36,707 nucleotides of DNA from Clostridiales bacterium. GTDB taxonomy: Bacteria > Bacillota > Clostridia > Oscillospirales > Oscillospiraceae. How positions within the stretch are numbered: position 1 is the first letter of the stretch; every line of letters begins with the position of its first letter. Position numbers and translations under genes: made by a program. The stretch spans positions 1 to 36,707 of the forward strand of contig JAJPXL010000071.1 in NCBI GenBank assembly GCA_021205455.1. The letters are read 5' to 3'. The notes below the pieces were generated by a model. That model ran no database searches. It was not told the DNA's origin and was given only the letters and a program-made list of their open reading frames with translations. Below, piece by piece: positions 1-6,895 of this stretch.

Positions 1-243
1 ATACATCAGCTCGCACTGACCCACGGCGGCGGTGGCCTGCTTGGTGGGCATATCCTGGGGCCGCTCCAGCAGGGGCAGCTTCCCCATCCCCATGGCGATG
101 GCGCCGGAGGACACCAGAATCACCTCATGCCCGGCGTTTTTTATATCGCTGAGCACCTTGCACATCTTCTCCACCTGGCGGATGTTCAAGCATCCGGACG
201 GGTGGGCCAGCGTGGACGTGCCCACCTTCACAACTACCCGCAT
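1..243 (-). CDS. proB: Glutamate 5-kinase, N-terminal part (cut by window start)
   Basis: The minus-strand frame opens at the ATG at 243-241 and runs off the left edge, giving the first 81 residues. It starts MRVVVKVGTSTL, the phosphate-binding start of the amino acid kinase fold. It continues with GCLNIRQVEKM, then EVILVSSGAIAMGMGKL, then MPTKQATAAVGQ, which together are typical of glutamate 5-kinase. The enzyme phosphorylates glutamate with ATP as the first step of proline synthesis, in the cytoplasm. A GAGGAG ribosome site lies 6-7 bases before the ATG, and a strong promoter sits directly upstream. The C-terminal kinase lobe and any PUA domain are outside the window, so completeness cannot be judged. 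Identity rests on recognised motifs, not on alignment. Confidence 0.9.
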   Translation of the reverse strand, partial: MRVVVKVGTSTLAHPSGCLNIRQVEKMCKVLSDIKNAGHEVILVSSGAIAMGMGKLPLLERPQDMPTKQATAAVGQCELMY

Positions 244-268
244 TACGCTCTCCTCACTTTCACGCTTC

Positions 269-297
269 ATCATACCCTACTTTTTTTCCACTGTCAA
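269..297 (-). promoter_or_regulatory. Vegetative promoter of proB
   Basis: On the minus strand, TTGACA (297-292) and TATGAT (274-269) are separated by 17 bases. The transcript would start about 20 bases before the proB ATG. This close match to the housekeeping sigma consensus suggests proB is transcribed separately from the transporter gene behind it. Confidence 0.85.
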
Positions 298-305
298 GGC
301 ACGAA

Positions 306-338
306 CGGCTGCAACCCGGAGAATTGGGGTCGCAGCCG
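306..338 (-). terminator. Hairpin downstream of the first GPH transporter gene
   Basis: Twelve-base arms (306-317 and 327-338) pair with one G-U in RNA around a 9-base loop. It lies 12 bases past the stop of the minus-strand transporter gene. No clear U run follows, so it may be a weak terminator or a 3'-end stabilising hairpin. One arm shares the 11-mer CGGCTGCAACC with the terminator at 1858-1889. Confidence 0.5.
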
Positions 339-350
339 CTTCCACGCCCG

Positions 351-1748
351 TCAGTTCTTCGCCTCCCGCCGGTGGGCCAGCTCCGCCGCGTTCTCCGCCA
401 CACGCCGCCTGTCCAGGGGGTAGAGGAACAGGAGGACCAGCCCCACGCAGGTCAGCCCGACGATGGGGACGATGCAGGAGATGCGGAAGATGCCCTCGGT
501 GACGGCGGGATCAAACTGGGTGGCCTCCGTGTAGCCGATGACAGTCAGCAGCCCGCCCACCATGCCGGAGGAGAAGCCCTGCCCCAGCTTCCGGGCAAAG
601 GAGTACACTGAGTAAATCGCGCCGTCCTCCCGGACGCCGCTGCGCACCTCTGCATCGTCAATGACGTCGGTGATCATGGCCCAAATGACCGTGTTAAAGA
701 AACCCAGCCCCACAAAGGCCAGGGTGTAAAACGCCACATAGACATAGGCGTTCTCCGGGCGGAGCAGGAGGCAGACCAGATAGACCAGCGCCCCAAAGAG
801 GCAGGACACGGCGGACAGCTCCTTCTTGCCGAACCGCTCCGCCAGCCGGGTGGCCAGCGGGGCGCAAATCACCAGCACCGCCAGCGACCCGGTCAGGGAG
901 GCCACAGACTGGGCCCGGGTGCTGCGGTAGAAGTTGGGGAACACGTACCCCGCCATCCCCTGCATACTCAGCATGGCCAGCAGCAGGAGGATGGCGGCGG
1001 CGATGATACCCAGCAGCGCCCGGTTGGTGGCGAGGCTCCGCAGCATTTTGGGGATGTCCAGCTTCTCCCGGTTGGCGGGCACCTCCACCCGCTCCCGCAC
1101 CAGATGGAAGCACAGCAGATGGCACACCACAGCCAGGACGCTGAACACCCCGGCGATGGCGGTCATGCGGCTGCCGGACATCACCGGGTTGCCGTCCACG
1201 GTGACGTAGGCCGCCAGCGGAACGCCTACGCCGATCACCAGCCCCGCCAGGGTGGAGCCCACCGTGCGCCAGGTGGAGAGGTCGGCCCTGTCTCTGGGCT
1301 GGGGGGAGATGGCGGAGGCCATGGAGCCGTAGGGGATGTTGATGGCGGTGTAAAAGAAGGAGCCCCACAGCAGATAGGTGAAGAACATCCAGAATACCCG
1401 GAAGGGATAGGGGGCCCCGGCGAAGCCGGACTGATAAATCAGGAAGGAGGACACCGCCACCGGCCCGCACATCCGGCGAATCCAGGGGCGGAACTTGCCG
1501 TTTCTGGTGGGGTGGGAGCGGTCCACGATTTGCCCCATAGTCACGTCGGTGAAGGCGTCCAGGAAGCGGGCCAGCATCATCAGGGTACCCACCAGACCGG
1601 GGGAAATGTCCATAATATCCGTATAATATTTCAGCATGAAGGATGAGGACAGGAGGAAGGTGAAGTCGTTGCCGAAGTCACCGAACATATAGCCCACCTT
1701 GTCCGCCATGCCGAAGGGGCGAGGGGTAGCCGGTCTGCTGCGTGCCAT
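351..1748 (-). CDS. MFS sugar:cation symporter, GPH family
   Basis: This 465-residue protein has about twelve hydrophobic segments. The signature loop between helices 2 and 3, FTDVTMGQIVDRSHPTRNGK followed by FRPW (about residues 66-90), is typical of the glycoside-pentoside-hexuronide:cation symporter family (MelB, XynP relatives). A second family-type stretch, VIWAMITDVIDDAEVRSG followed by GAIYS, lies near residues 355-380. The role is import of a glycoside or oligosaccharide with Na+ or H+ across the cytoplasmic membrane; the substrate cannot be read from sequence. AAAAAGGAGC lies about 8 bases before the ATG. It is a different branch from the two transporters at 2371-3873 and 28640-30220, which resemble each other more. 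The terminator at 1845-1889 separates it from the gene upstream, so it probably has its own promoter; none was clear. Confidence 0.85.
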   Translation of the reverse strand: MARSRPATPRPFGMADKVGYMFGDFGNDFTFLLSSSFMLKYYTDIMDISPGLVGTLMMLARFLDAFTDVTMGQIVDRSHPTRNGKFRPWIRRMCGPVAVSSFLIYQSGFAGAPYPFRVFWMFFTYLLWGSFFYTAINIPYGSMASAISPQPRDRADLSTWRTVGSTLAGLVIGVGVPLAAYVTVDGNPVMSGSRMTAIAGVFSVLAVVCHLLCFHLVRERVEVPANREKLDIPKMLRSLATNRALLGIIAAAILLLLAMLSMQGMAGYVFPNFYRSTRAQSVASLTGSLAVLVICAPLATRLAERFGKKELSAVSCLFGALVYLVCLLLRPENAYVYVAFYTLAFVGLGFFNTVIWAMITDVIDDAEVRSGVREDGAIYSVYSFARKLGQGFSSGMVGGLLTVIGYTEATQFDPAVTEGIFRISCIVPIVGLTCVGLVLLFLYPLDRRRVAENAAELAHRREAKN

Positions 1749-1844
1749 GTGGTTTGCTCCTTTTTCTGCCGATTTGCAAGGGTTAGTCTGCCCGGTTTGA
1801 CGGAAAAGGCGGCAGAGCGGTCGCTGTTATTTGTTTCCAGCTTT

Positions 1845-1889
1845 AGAGAAAAGAAAACGGCTGCAACCGTTTTTACACGGTTGCAGCCG
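1845..1889 (-). terminator. Rho-independent terminator after the TM2 protein gene
   Basis: A perfect 13-bp stem (1858-1870 with 1877-1889) with a 6-base loop is followed on the minus strand by TTTTCTTTTCTC. It ends the transcript of the symporter and TM2 genes, 17 bases past the TM2 stop codon. Confidence 0.88.
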
Positions 1890-1905
1890 CTTGAAAGCTG
1901 TTTGG

Positions 1906-2325
1906 TCAGATGGTAATCATACCGTTCTCGTCCTTTTTCATAGGAATCACGACCATCAGGTCAATGACACTCATAGCCATGGAGAAGCCCGTCCAACAGA
2001 GCGCCAGGTAGAGAATGGCGGTAGGCCACATCTTCACATAGAAGCGATGCCCTCCGGCCCAGCCGGTGAAAATCAGGAGCAGGATATAGTTCCTCTTGGA
2101 AACCGTCACCTTCACCCGCTTGTCCTGATGGTCAAAGTACATGGCGATGGGATTCCTGCGCTTTTTCCGGCGGTTGCCATGCCGGTCGATGTAGTAATCG
2201 TCCTTAATGCCATACTCCGCCTTGACCTGCTTCAGTTCTTCCTCGGCGGCGGCCATCTCAGCAAAGCTGACACGGTTTGCCTCGCGCTGTTCGCGCTCCT
2301 GCTTTCTGCGTTCTGAACGTTTCAC
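1906..2325 (-). CDS. TM2-domain membrane protein
   Basis: This 139-residue protein starts at a GTG, with AGAGGT about 10 bases upstream. The N-terminal 45 residues are highly charged and probably helical (MKRSERRKQEREQREANR, then AAAEEELKQVKAEYG). A basic patch NRRKKRRNP follows. The C-terminal part holds two hydrophobic segments around GGHRFYVKMWPTAILYLAL and MAMSVIDLMVVI, which matches the TM2 domain pattern (GxHRFY, a short turn, then a helix ending in xDLxxI). TM2 proteins have no single known role in bacteria. It lies 45 bases behind the GPH symporter gene and shares its terminator, so the two are probably co-transcribed. The basic N-terminus suggests a cytoplasmic tail. A functional link to the transporter is inference only. 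Confidence 0.75.
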   Translation of the reverse strand: MKRSERRKQEREQREANRVSFAEMAAAEEELKQVKAEYGIKDDYYIDRHGNRRKKRRNPIAMYFDHQDKRVKVTVSKRNYILLLIFTGWAGGHRFYVKMWPTAILYLALCWTGFSMAMSVIDLMVVIPMKKDENGMITI

Positions 2326-2370
2326 TGGTAGGATTACCTCTTTCCGGGATTAGGGATGCTTGGGATGGAA

Positions 2371-3873
2371 TCAGGCTTCCTCTGCGGCTGCCTCCGCCTT
2401 GATGCGGGCCACCTCGCCCTGAATCTCCGCCATTCTCTCCTTGGTCAGGGGGTAGAAGTGGAGGGCGATGATGTTGGCAATCAGGCCGCAGATGAGCAGG
2501 CCATAGGCCAGGAAGGCCACGCCGACGCGCAGGCCCCAGGTGACGGTGTCACCCATGACGGGGTTGTGATCGGAGAAGCCGACGGCGGCGAAGACCACAC
2601 CGGCAATCAGGGGAGCCAGGGAGGAGACGAGCTTATCCACGAAGGAGAACAGGGTGCCCATCAGGCCGGGGACGTACTTGCCGGTACGATAGACCTCGTA
2701 GTCAGCGCAGTCAGCGGTCATGGGGATGACCAGGTTGCCGGAAATGCCCTGGAAGCCGGACTGCAACACGGTCAGCACACAGTACAGAATCAGGAAGTAA
2801 CCCCAGTGCATGGCGCCGGTCTCCGGATTGGAGGTCATGGTCGTCGGGTCGCCGACCAGCCACAGCACAATCAACAGGGCATTGACCACAATGCCGCCAT
2901 AGGAGCCGAAGAGCATGGCCTCCTTCTGGCCCATACGGGGCGCCAAGAGGGAGACGGCGGCAAATGCGATAATTGCGTTAGGAACCGTCAGGATACCTGT
3001 GACATTGGATTGCAGCAGCGTAGACCCGGCGATACAGGCGAACATGGCCACGGTCACGGCGCTGGTCTTAGCAGAGGAGCCAAGCTTATCCGTAGAGGCG
3101 GAAACCACCAGCATCTGAATGGCGCGGTTGCCTTTCAGGGTCTCCCAGTAATCCCGCAGGCCCACCTTGACGGGCTTGCCGGTGCCGAAGAACTCCGTCC
3201 GATCCTTGGGGGCGATGGAGATAACGGCAATGATGGTGAAGATTCCGGCGCAGATAGCGGTGATCATCCACAGAGTATGGAAGAACTGAGTGGAGCTGTA
3301 TCCGCCGTAATCCGCATAGTTGTTGGCGATGATGGGGGTCAGGATGCCGAAGCCTGCGAACAGGATGACGTTGAACGCCGCGTCGAAGGCGGAGAACAGC
3401 GGGCGCTGCTTCGGATCATTGGTCAGGCAGGACTGGGCGGACTTGGTGCAGACGCACTGGCAGGTGTAGCCCAGATAGTAGACAGCGGAGACAAGGATGA
3501 AGAACACCAGCCGGATGATGGTATTCTCCGGCAGCAGATGGGTCACATGGAACAGGATAAAGCTGGCCACGCACAGGATGACCTGACCGATCACCATGAA
3601 GGGACGGTTCTTGCCGAACTTGCCGTTGGTCTTGTCCACCATGAAGCCGACGAAGGGGTCGGTCACGCCGTCCCAGACACGCATAATCGTGGAAAAGCTG
3701 GAGGCCAACACCATGCCGACGCCGACGAAGCCCATCAGATAGTAGCTGACGTAGTTCATCATGAACAGATAGGTGTTGGTGGCGGTATTGTTCAGGCAGA
3801 AGCCGCAGATACGCCACACAGGTACGCGGTGGATACCGTTTTCACCCATGTACTTTGAAGGATCACTACTCAT
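2371..3873 (-). CDS. MFS sugar:cation symporter, GPH family
   Basis: This is a 500-residue, twelve-helix transporter. GPH signatures are visible: VWDGVTDPFVGFMVDKTNGK followed by FGKNRPF near residues 65-92, and ADCADYEVYRTGKYVPGLMG near residue 390. It should import a glycoside or oligosaccharide with a cation. Long shared motifs (LTNDPxQRPLF; DCxDYExYRxGKYxPGxMGTLFS; VDKLVSSLA) make it a clear paralogue of the symporter at 28640-30220 in the glycan operon. The start ATG (3873-3871) is preceded by AGGAGAGG and overlaps the stop of an 18-codon upstream ORF in an ATGA arrangement, so translation may be coupled. The next gene on the same strand is the TM2 protein. Substrate unknown. Confidence 0.88.
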   Translation of the reverse strand: MSSDPSKYMGENGIHRVPVWRICGFCLNNTATNTYLFMMNYVSYYLMGFVGVGMVLASSFSTIMRVWDGVTDPFVGFMVDKTNGKFGKNRPFMVIGQVILCVASFILFHVTHLLPENTIIRLVFFILVSAVYYLGYTCQCVCTKSAQSCLTNDPKQRPLFSAFDAAFNVILFAGFGILTPIIANNYADYGGYSSTQFFHTLWMITAICAGIFTIIAVISIAPKDRTEFFGTGKPVKVGLRDYWETLKGNRAIQMLVVSASTDKLGSSAKTSAVTVAMFACIAGSTLLQSNVTGILTVPNAIIAFAAVSLLAPRMGQKEAMLFGSYGGIVVNALLIVLWLVGDPTTMTSNPETGAMHWGYFLILYCVLTVLQSGFQGISGNLVIPMTADCADYEVYRTGKYVPGLMGTLFSFVDKLVSSLAPLIAGVVFAAVGFSDHNPVMGDTVTWGLRVGVAFLAYGLLICGLIANIIALHFYPLTKERMAEIQGEVARIKAEAAAEEA

Positions 3874-3926
3874 TGATTAACCTCTCCTTTCTCACTAGCG
3901 CAGTTTCCCAAGGGTTTTTTTGCCAT
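3870..3926 (-). CDS. Short upstream ORF (18 codons) overlapping the symporter start
   Basis: On the minus strand an ATG at 3926-3924, with GAAAGGAG about 9 bases before it, opens a reading frame of 18 codons: MAKKPLGNCASEKGEVNQ. Its TGA (3872-3870) overlaps the ATG of the GPH symporter as ATGA. The second ribosome site, for the transporter, lies inside this ORF. The layout is that of a translated leader or coupling peptide. The peptide has no recognised domain and no run of a single amino acid that would suggest classical attenuation. Confidence 0.5.
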   Translation of the reverse strand: MAKKPLGNCASEKGEVNQ

Positions 3927-4377
3927 ACTAGAAATCTCCTTTCAATTTGGACATCCGCACCATAAGCGTGCGCGAAATTCGCTATGGCGCTGACATTTCT
4001 TATGCTGCAATACCCCCTTTTTTCCCATTTTTATATTACACGAGTTGGCTCACGTGAAATATACGATTTCCCCTGTGGCGGAATATACCACGTTTTAAAC
4101 TTATTTTATCTACTTTACTGATTTTACCCCATTTCCATGAAAAAATCAACAAAGGATTCTAGGACATTCCGCTCATGTTTTTGTAATTTTGTCCGTATTT
4201 AGTAAAATGCTTCTTTTCATGTTTGATAAAAGCACGGGAACTGCCCCCAAATCGGCCATCATTTTCCTTCATTTTTGCCATTTTTCGGAGGAAAACAGCG
4301 GCAAAGCCGTCTCCGGTCCCGCCGCTGAGCGCAGCGCTTCCCCACCCGCCTGGGGCGGCGGGTGAAAAAGCCATATT
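3927..4377. other. Gene-free, AT-rich promoter region of the symporter operon
   Basis: No convincing gene was seen here. The stretch 3990-4220 is much richer in A and T than its neighbours. It holds an imperfect inverted repeat near 3959-3986 (CCATAAGCG with CGCTATGG), a candidate operator at 4056-4088 and possible -10 elements. Near 4340-4365 is a short CACCCGCC/GGCGGGTG hairpin that lacks a U run in the direction of the lipoprotein gene. A 71-codon frame on the minus strand is low in coding character and was not called. Confidence 0.6.
4031..4088 (-). promoter_or_regulatory. Candidate activator site and weak promoter of the symporter operon
   Basis: On the minus strand GTATATTCC (4088-4080) and GTATATTTC (4064-4056) form direct repeats 24 bp apart, just upstream of a poor -35 and an AT-rich -10 (ATATAA, 4036-4031). 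CACG and CGTG half-sites flank the region. The layout fits an AraC-type activator that helps a weak promoter, but no regulator gene lies nearby in the window. Confidence 0.35.
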
Positions 4378-5052
4378 TTATTCCACGAACTGAAAGAGCT
4401 GCCGCATCAGCCGCAGCCGGGGCAGGAGGAAGGTACTGCCGCTGTCGGTATAGCACAGCTCCATCCGGAACGGCTCCCCCTCCCCGTTTTCAAACACAAA
4501 GACCACCACATGGTAGCCCCGCTGGCTGTCCGTATATTGCAGCTTGGTGGCGGCGTACTCCGCCTGGCCCACGGTGGCCTCCTCGGTGGACACCTCCGCG
4601 TCCCCGGCATCGGCCCGCACCGCCTCCACGGTGGCCTCCACCGTCTCCTCCCCTCTGGACACGGTCAGCACACCCTGGGCCACGCCGTCCTCGTCCGTCA
4701 GGTCGGAGGTGAACACCGCCGACTGGCTCTCCTCATCCCAGGTGCAGCGGAACGTCTCATAGGGGTACTCCATGGTGAAGCCCAGGCTGCACTGGAAGGT
4801 AAAGAGGGTGACCTCCACCTCCTCATCGTTGACCGTGATGGTCTCCGTCCGCTCCGCGGTGCTGTCCACCCCGTTGGGCAGGGTACTCTCGGCCTCCTCC
4901 TCGGGGGCCAGGTCCGCGCTGCTCTCCTCCTCCGATGTACTCTGCTCCGCCGCCAGGACCGAGGTCGGCTCGGAGAACTCCACCTGGCAGGCCGTCAGGG
5001 GCAGGACGCACAAGCAGGCCAATACCAGCGGCAGTATGGTTCGCTTTTTCAT
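4378..5052 (-). CDS. Putative lipoprotein of unknown function
   Basis: This 224-residue protein begins MKKRTILPLVLACLCVLPL and then TAC, a basic start, hydrophobic core and lipobox (LTAC, Cys22) for lipid attachment and export. Residues 25-65 are acidic and rich in Ser and Glu, a likely flexible linker. The rest (about 70-224) appears to be a compact beta-rich domain with alternating hydrophobic residues (EVEVTLFTFQCSLGFTMEYP; YHVVVFVF; FRMELCYTDSGSTFL). I do not recognise a named family. It should sit on the outer face of the cytoplasmic membrane. A ribosome site (AGGAG) lies 8-9 bases upstream and a good promoter sits at 5074-5102. The gene follows the YtvI-like gene on the same strand, but the promoter suggests separate expression. 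Confidence 0.75.
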   Translation of the reverse strand: MKKRTILPLVLACLCVLPLTACQVEFSEPTSVLAAEQSTSEEESSADLAPEEEAESTLPNGVDSTAERTETITVNDEEVEVTLFTFQCSLGFTMEYPYETFRCTWDEESQSAVFTSDLTDEDGVAQGVLTVSRGEETVEATVEAVRADAGDAEVSTEEATVGQAEYAATKLQYTDSQRGYHVVVFVFENGEGEPFRMELCYTDSGSTFLLPRLRLMRQLFQFVE

Positions 5053-5073
5053 AGCATCAACTCCTATGGCACC

Positions 5074-5102
5074 ATCTTACCGGATTTCCCCTCATTTGGC
5101 AA
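5074..5102 (-). promoter_or_regulatory. Promoter of the lipoprotein gene
   Basis: On the minus strand TTGCCA (5102-5097) and TAAGAT (5079-5074) are 17 bases apart, about 20 bases before the start codon. A TTTCCCCT/AGGGGAAA inverted repeat (5085-5092 and 5102-5109) overlaps the spacer and could be an operator. Confidence 0.6.
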
Positions 5103-5139
5103 GGGGAAACAGGGGACAATTGGCTGGAAATGGCCCAAC

Positions 5140-6165
5140 TTATCCCCCTCCGTCTGTCTGGCCGCCCCCGCTCCGCAGCAGCTCCGCCGCTGCCGCCAGC
5201 AGGATGGGCGCGCCGATCAGCCCCGCCAGCCCTAGCGCCCGCGCCCCCAGGTAGGCAGCCAGCAGCGTCCACACCGGGCTGACCCCCACCCGCTGCCCCA
5301 TGAGCCTTGGCTCCAGCAGCGTCCGGCACAGCCAGACCGTCAGCCACAGGGCCAGCAGCCCCAGCGCCTTGCCGCCGTTCCCCTCCAGCAGGGTCAGCAG
5401 CGCCCAGGGGAGCAGCGCTGTGCCGCAGCCCAGCAGGGGCAGCGCATCCAGGAGGGCAATCAGAGCGGCCTTCAGCAGGAAGCCCTCCTCCCGCAGCAGG
5501 GCCAGCCCCGCCGCCAGCAGGGCGAACTGCACCAGGAGCAGTCGCCCCTGGACAGCGAGCCACCCCGCCGCGCCGCTTTTCAGGTGCCCCAGCACCGCCC
5601 TGCCCCGGGCCTGCCAGGGCTCCGGCAGCAGGCGGGACAAATCCCCGGTCACCCGCCGCCAGTCCGTCACGGCGTAGAACGCCGCGAACACCGTCACCGC
5701 CCCGGTGAACAGCATCCCCGGCAGTTTGGCGGCCAGCGCCGCCGTCTGCTCCGCCAGCCACGTCCCGGCCCTGGCCCACAGGCCGTCGCCCTCCGCCGTC
5801 AGCCAGCGCAGCCCCTGCCGGGCCAGGTCGGACAGGGGCGCGGGCAGCAGGGTCAGCAGCGGCTGCAAGGCGCCGCTGACCCTGGTCAAAAGGCCGCCGG
5901 CCGTGAGGGCGGCAATGCCCTTGCAGCCCTCCGTGGCGCACAGCAGGAGCAGCGCCGCCAGAACGACGGCCCCGCCTGCCAGAATCGCCGCCGCGCCCCA
6001 GCCCCGCCGCAGTCCCCGCCGCTCCAGGGCGGTGACCGGCACGTTCAGCGCCGCCGCCAGCAGCAGGGCCGCCCCGGCCACCAGAGCCGTCCTCCGCAGC
6101 ACCGGCACCAGCAGCACGGCCCCGCCCGCCAGGGCCAGGCCCAGCTTTTTCCAGTTCCGTTCCAT
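5140..6165 (-). CDS. AI-2E family (PF01594) membrane protein, YtvI-like
   Basis: This 341-residue protein is very rich in Ala and Leu, with about seven or eight membrane segments. The C-terminal third carries the family pattern: DALPLLGCGTALLPWALLTL, then LCRTLLEPRLMGQRVGVSP, then a helix of the type LLAAYLGARALGLAGLIGAP. These fit the AI-2E transporter / former UPF0118 family and especially the sporulation membrane protein YtvI. The exact role of YtvI is not established. The start ATG at 6165 has GGAGGG 6 bases upstream. It is transcribed away from the pheB-hom-lysC operon. The spoIIA operon elsewhere in the window agrees with a sporulating host. The extreme GC content of this gene gives long open frames on the other strand, which are not genes. 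Confidence 0.78.
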   Translation of the reverse strand: MERNWKKLGLALAGGAVLLVPVLRRTALVAGAALLLAAALNVPVTALERRGLRRGWGAAAILAGGAVVLAALLLLCATEGCKGIAALTAGGLLTRVSGALQPLLTLLPAPLSDLARQGLRWLTAEGDGLWARAGTWLAEQTAALAAKLPGMLFTGAVTVFAAFYAVTDWRRVTGDLSRLLPEPWQARGRAVLGHLKSGAAGWLAVQGRLLLVQFALLAAGLALLREEGFLLKAALIALLDALPLLGCGTALLPWALLTLLEGNGGKALGLLALWLTVWLCRTLLEPRLMGQRVGVSPVWTLLAAYLGARALGLAGLIGAPILLAAAAELLRSGGGQTDGGG

Positions 6166-6239
6166 AGGCGACCCTCCGAGCTCCGCCCCTTTGTCAAAGG
6201 CGGTATGGGAAATAATGAGAATTTTGGAAGAAAAAACGG

Positions 6240-6268
6240 TTGTAAATGGGGGACAGGTATGCTAGAAT
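6240..6268 (+). promoter_or_regulatory. Promoter of the pheB-hom-lysC operon
   Basis: TTGTAA (6240-6245) and TAGAAT (6263-6268) are 17 bases apart. The 5' leader to the pheB ATG at 6396 would be about 120 bases; no T-box or riboswitch pattern was recognised in it. Confidence 0.65.
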
Positions 6269-6395
6269 AGTCGGTGCACGAGTATGAATGGCCACCGTGT
6301 GCGGACATATGGCCGTGAAGCAAAGCATTCCCCTCCGGCTTCCCCCCGTTTTCCGCCCTGCTCGGCTGGCCAAACGGGAGAAAGGCAGGGCTGCT

Positions 6396-6836
6396 ATGTC
6401 TCAGGAATCAAAGTACTATATCGTAGAGGCGTCCGCCCTGCCGGAGATCATTTTAAAGGTGGCCCGGGCCAAGCAGGCCCTGGAGTGGAAGGAGGCCGCC
6501 ACCGTCAACGAGGCCACCCGCCTTGTGGGCATCAGCCGCAGCGCGTTCTACAAGTACAGGGACGCGGTGCATCCCCTGAGCGACATGATGCGGGGCCACA
6601 TCGTCACCATTCAGGCCATGCTGAAGGATGAGCCCGGGGTGCTGTCCTCTATCCTGAATATTTTTGCCGCTTCCGGCGGGAATATTCTCACCATCAACCA
6701 ATCCATCCCCACCGGCGGCATCGCCGCCGTCACCTTGTCCACCGAGACCTCCGGGCTGGTCATGCCCCTGGAGGAGCTGATACACAGGGCGTCCTCCATC
6801 GAGGGCGTTTTAAAGTTTGAAATTCTGGCCGGTTAA
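6396..6836 (+). CDS. pheB: ACT-domain protein, PheB / UPF0735 family
   Basis: The product has 146 residues, close to the usual length of this family. Residues 1-65 (MSQESKYYIVEASALPEIIL and on, with ATRLVGISRSAFYKYRDAV) are the typical N-terminal part, which looks like a helix-turn-helix. Residues 70-146 form an ACT domain (IVTIQAMLKDEPGVLSSILN; GNILTINQSI; LEELIHRASSIEGVLKFEIL). ACT domains bind amino acids and usually regulate linked enzymes. Start choice: the ATG at 6396 follows GGGAGAAAGGCAGGG; a longer in-frame extension to 6288 lacks a ribosome site and does not match the family. It sits 59 bases before hom, and members of this family are often beside homoserine dehydrogenase or prephenate dehydratase genes. 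A role as a regulator of Hom is inference. Confidence 0.85.
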   Translation: MSQESKYYIVEASALPEIILKVARAKQALEWKEAATVNEATRLVGISRSAFYKYRDAVHPLSDMMRGHIVTIQAMLKDEPGVLSSILNIFAASGGNILTINQSIPTGGIAAVTLSTETSGLVMPLEELIHRASSIEGVLKFEILAG

Positions 6837-6895
6837 TGAATCGGCTGGCAGCCGCGGGGCAGCCGTTCGCGGCAATATAGAGTGAGGTGTCATTT

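Noticed and set aside
4159-4374. A 71-codon minus-strand frame in the gene-free region
   Set aside because: No ribosome site, low-complexity start and no support from composition. It overlaps likely regulatory sequence.
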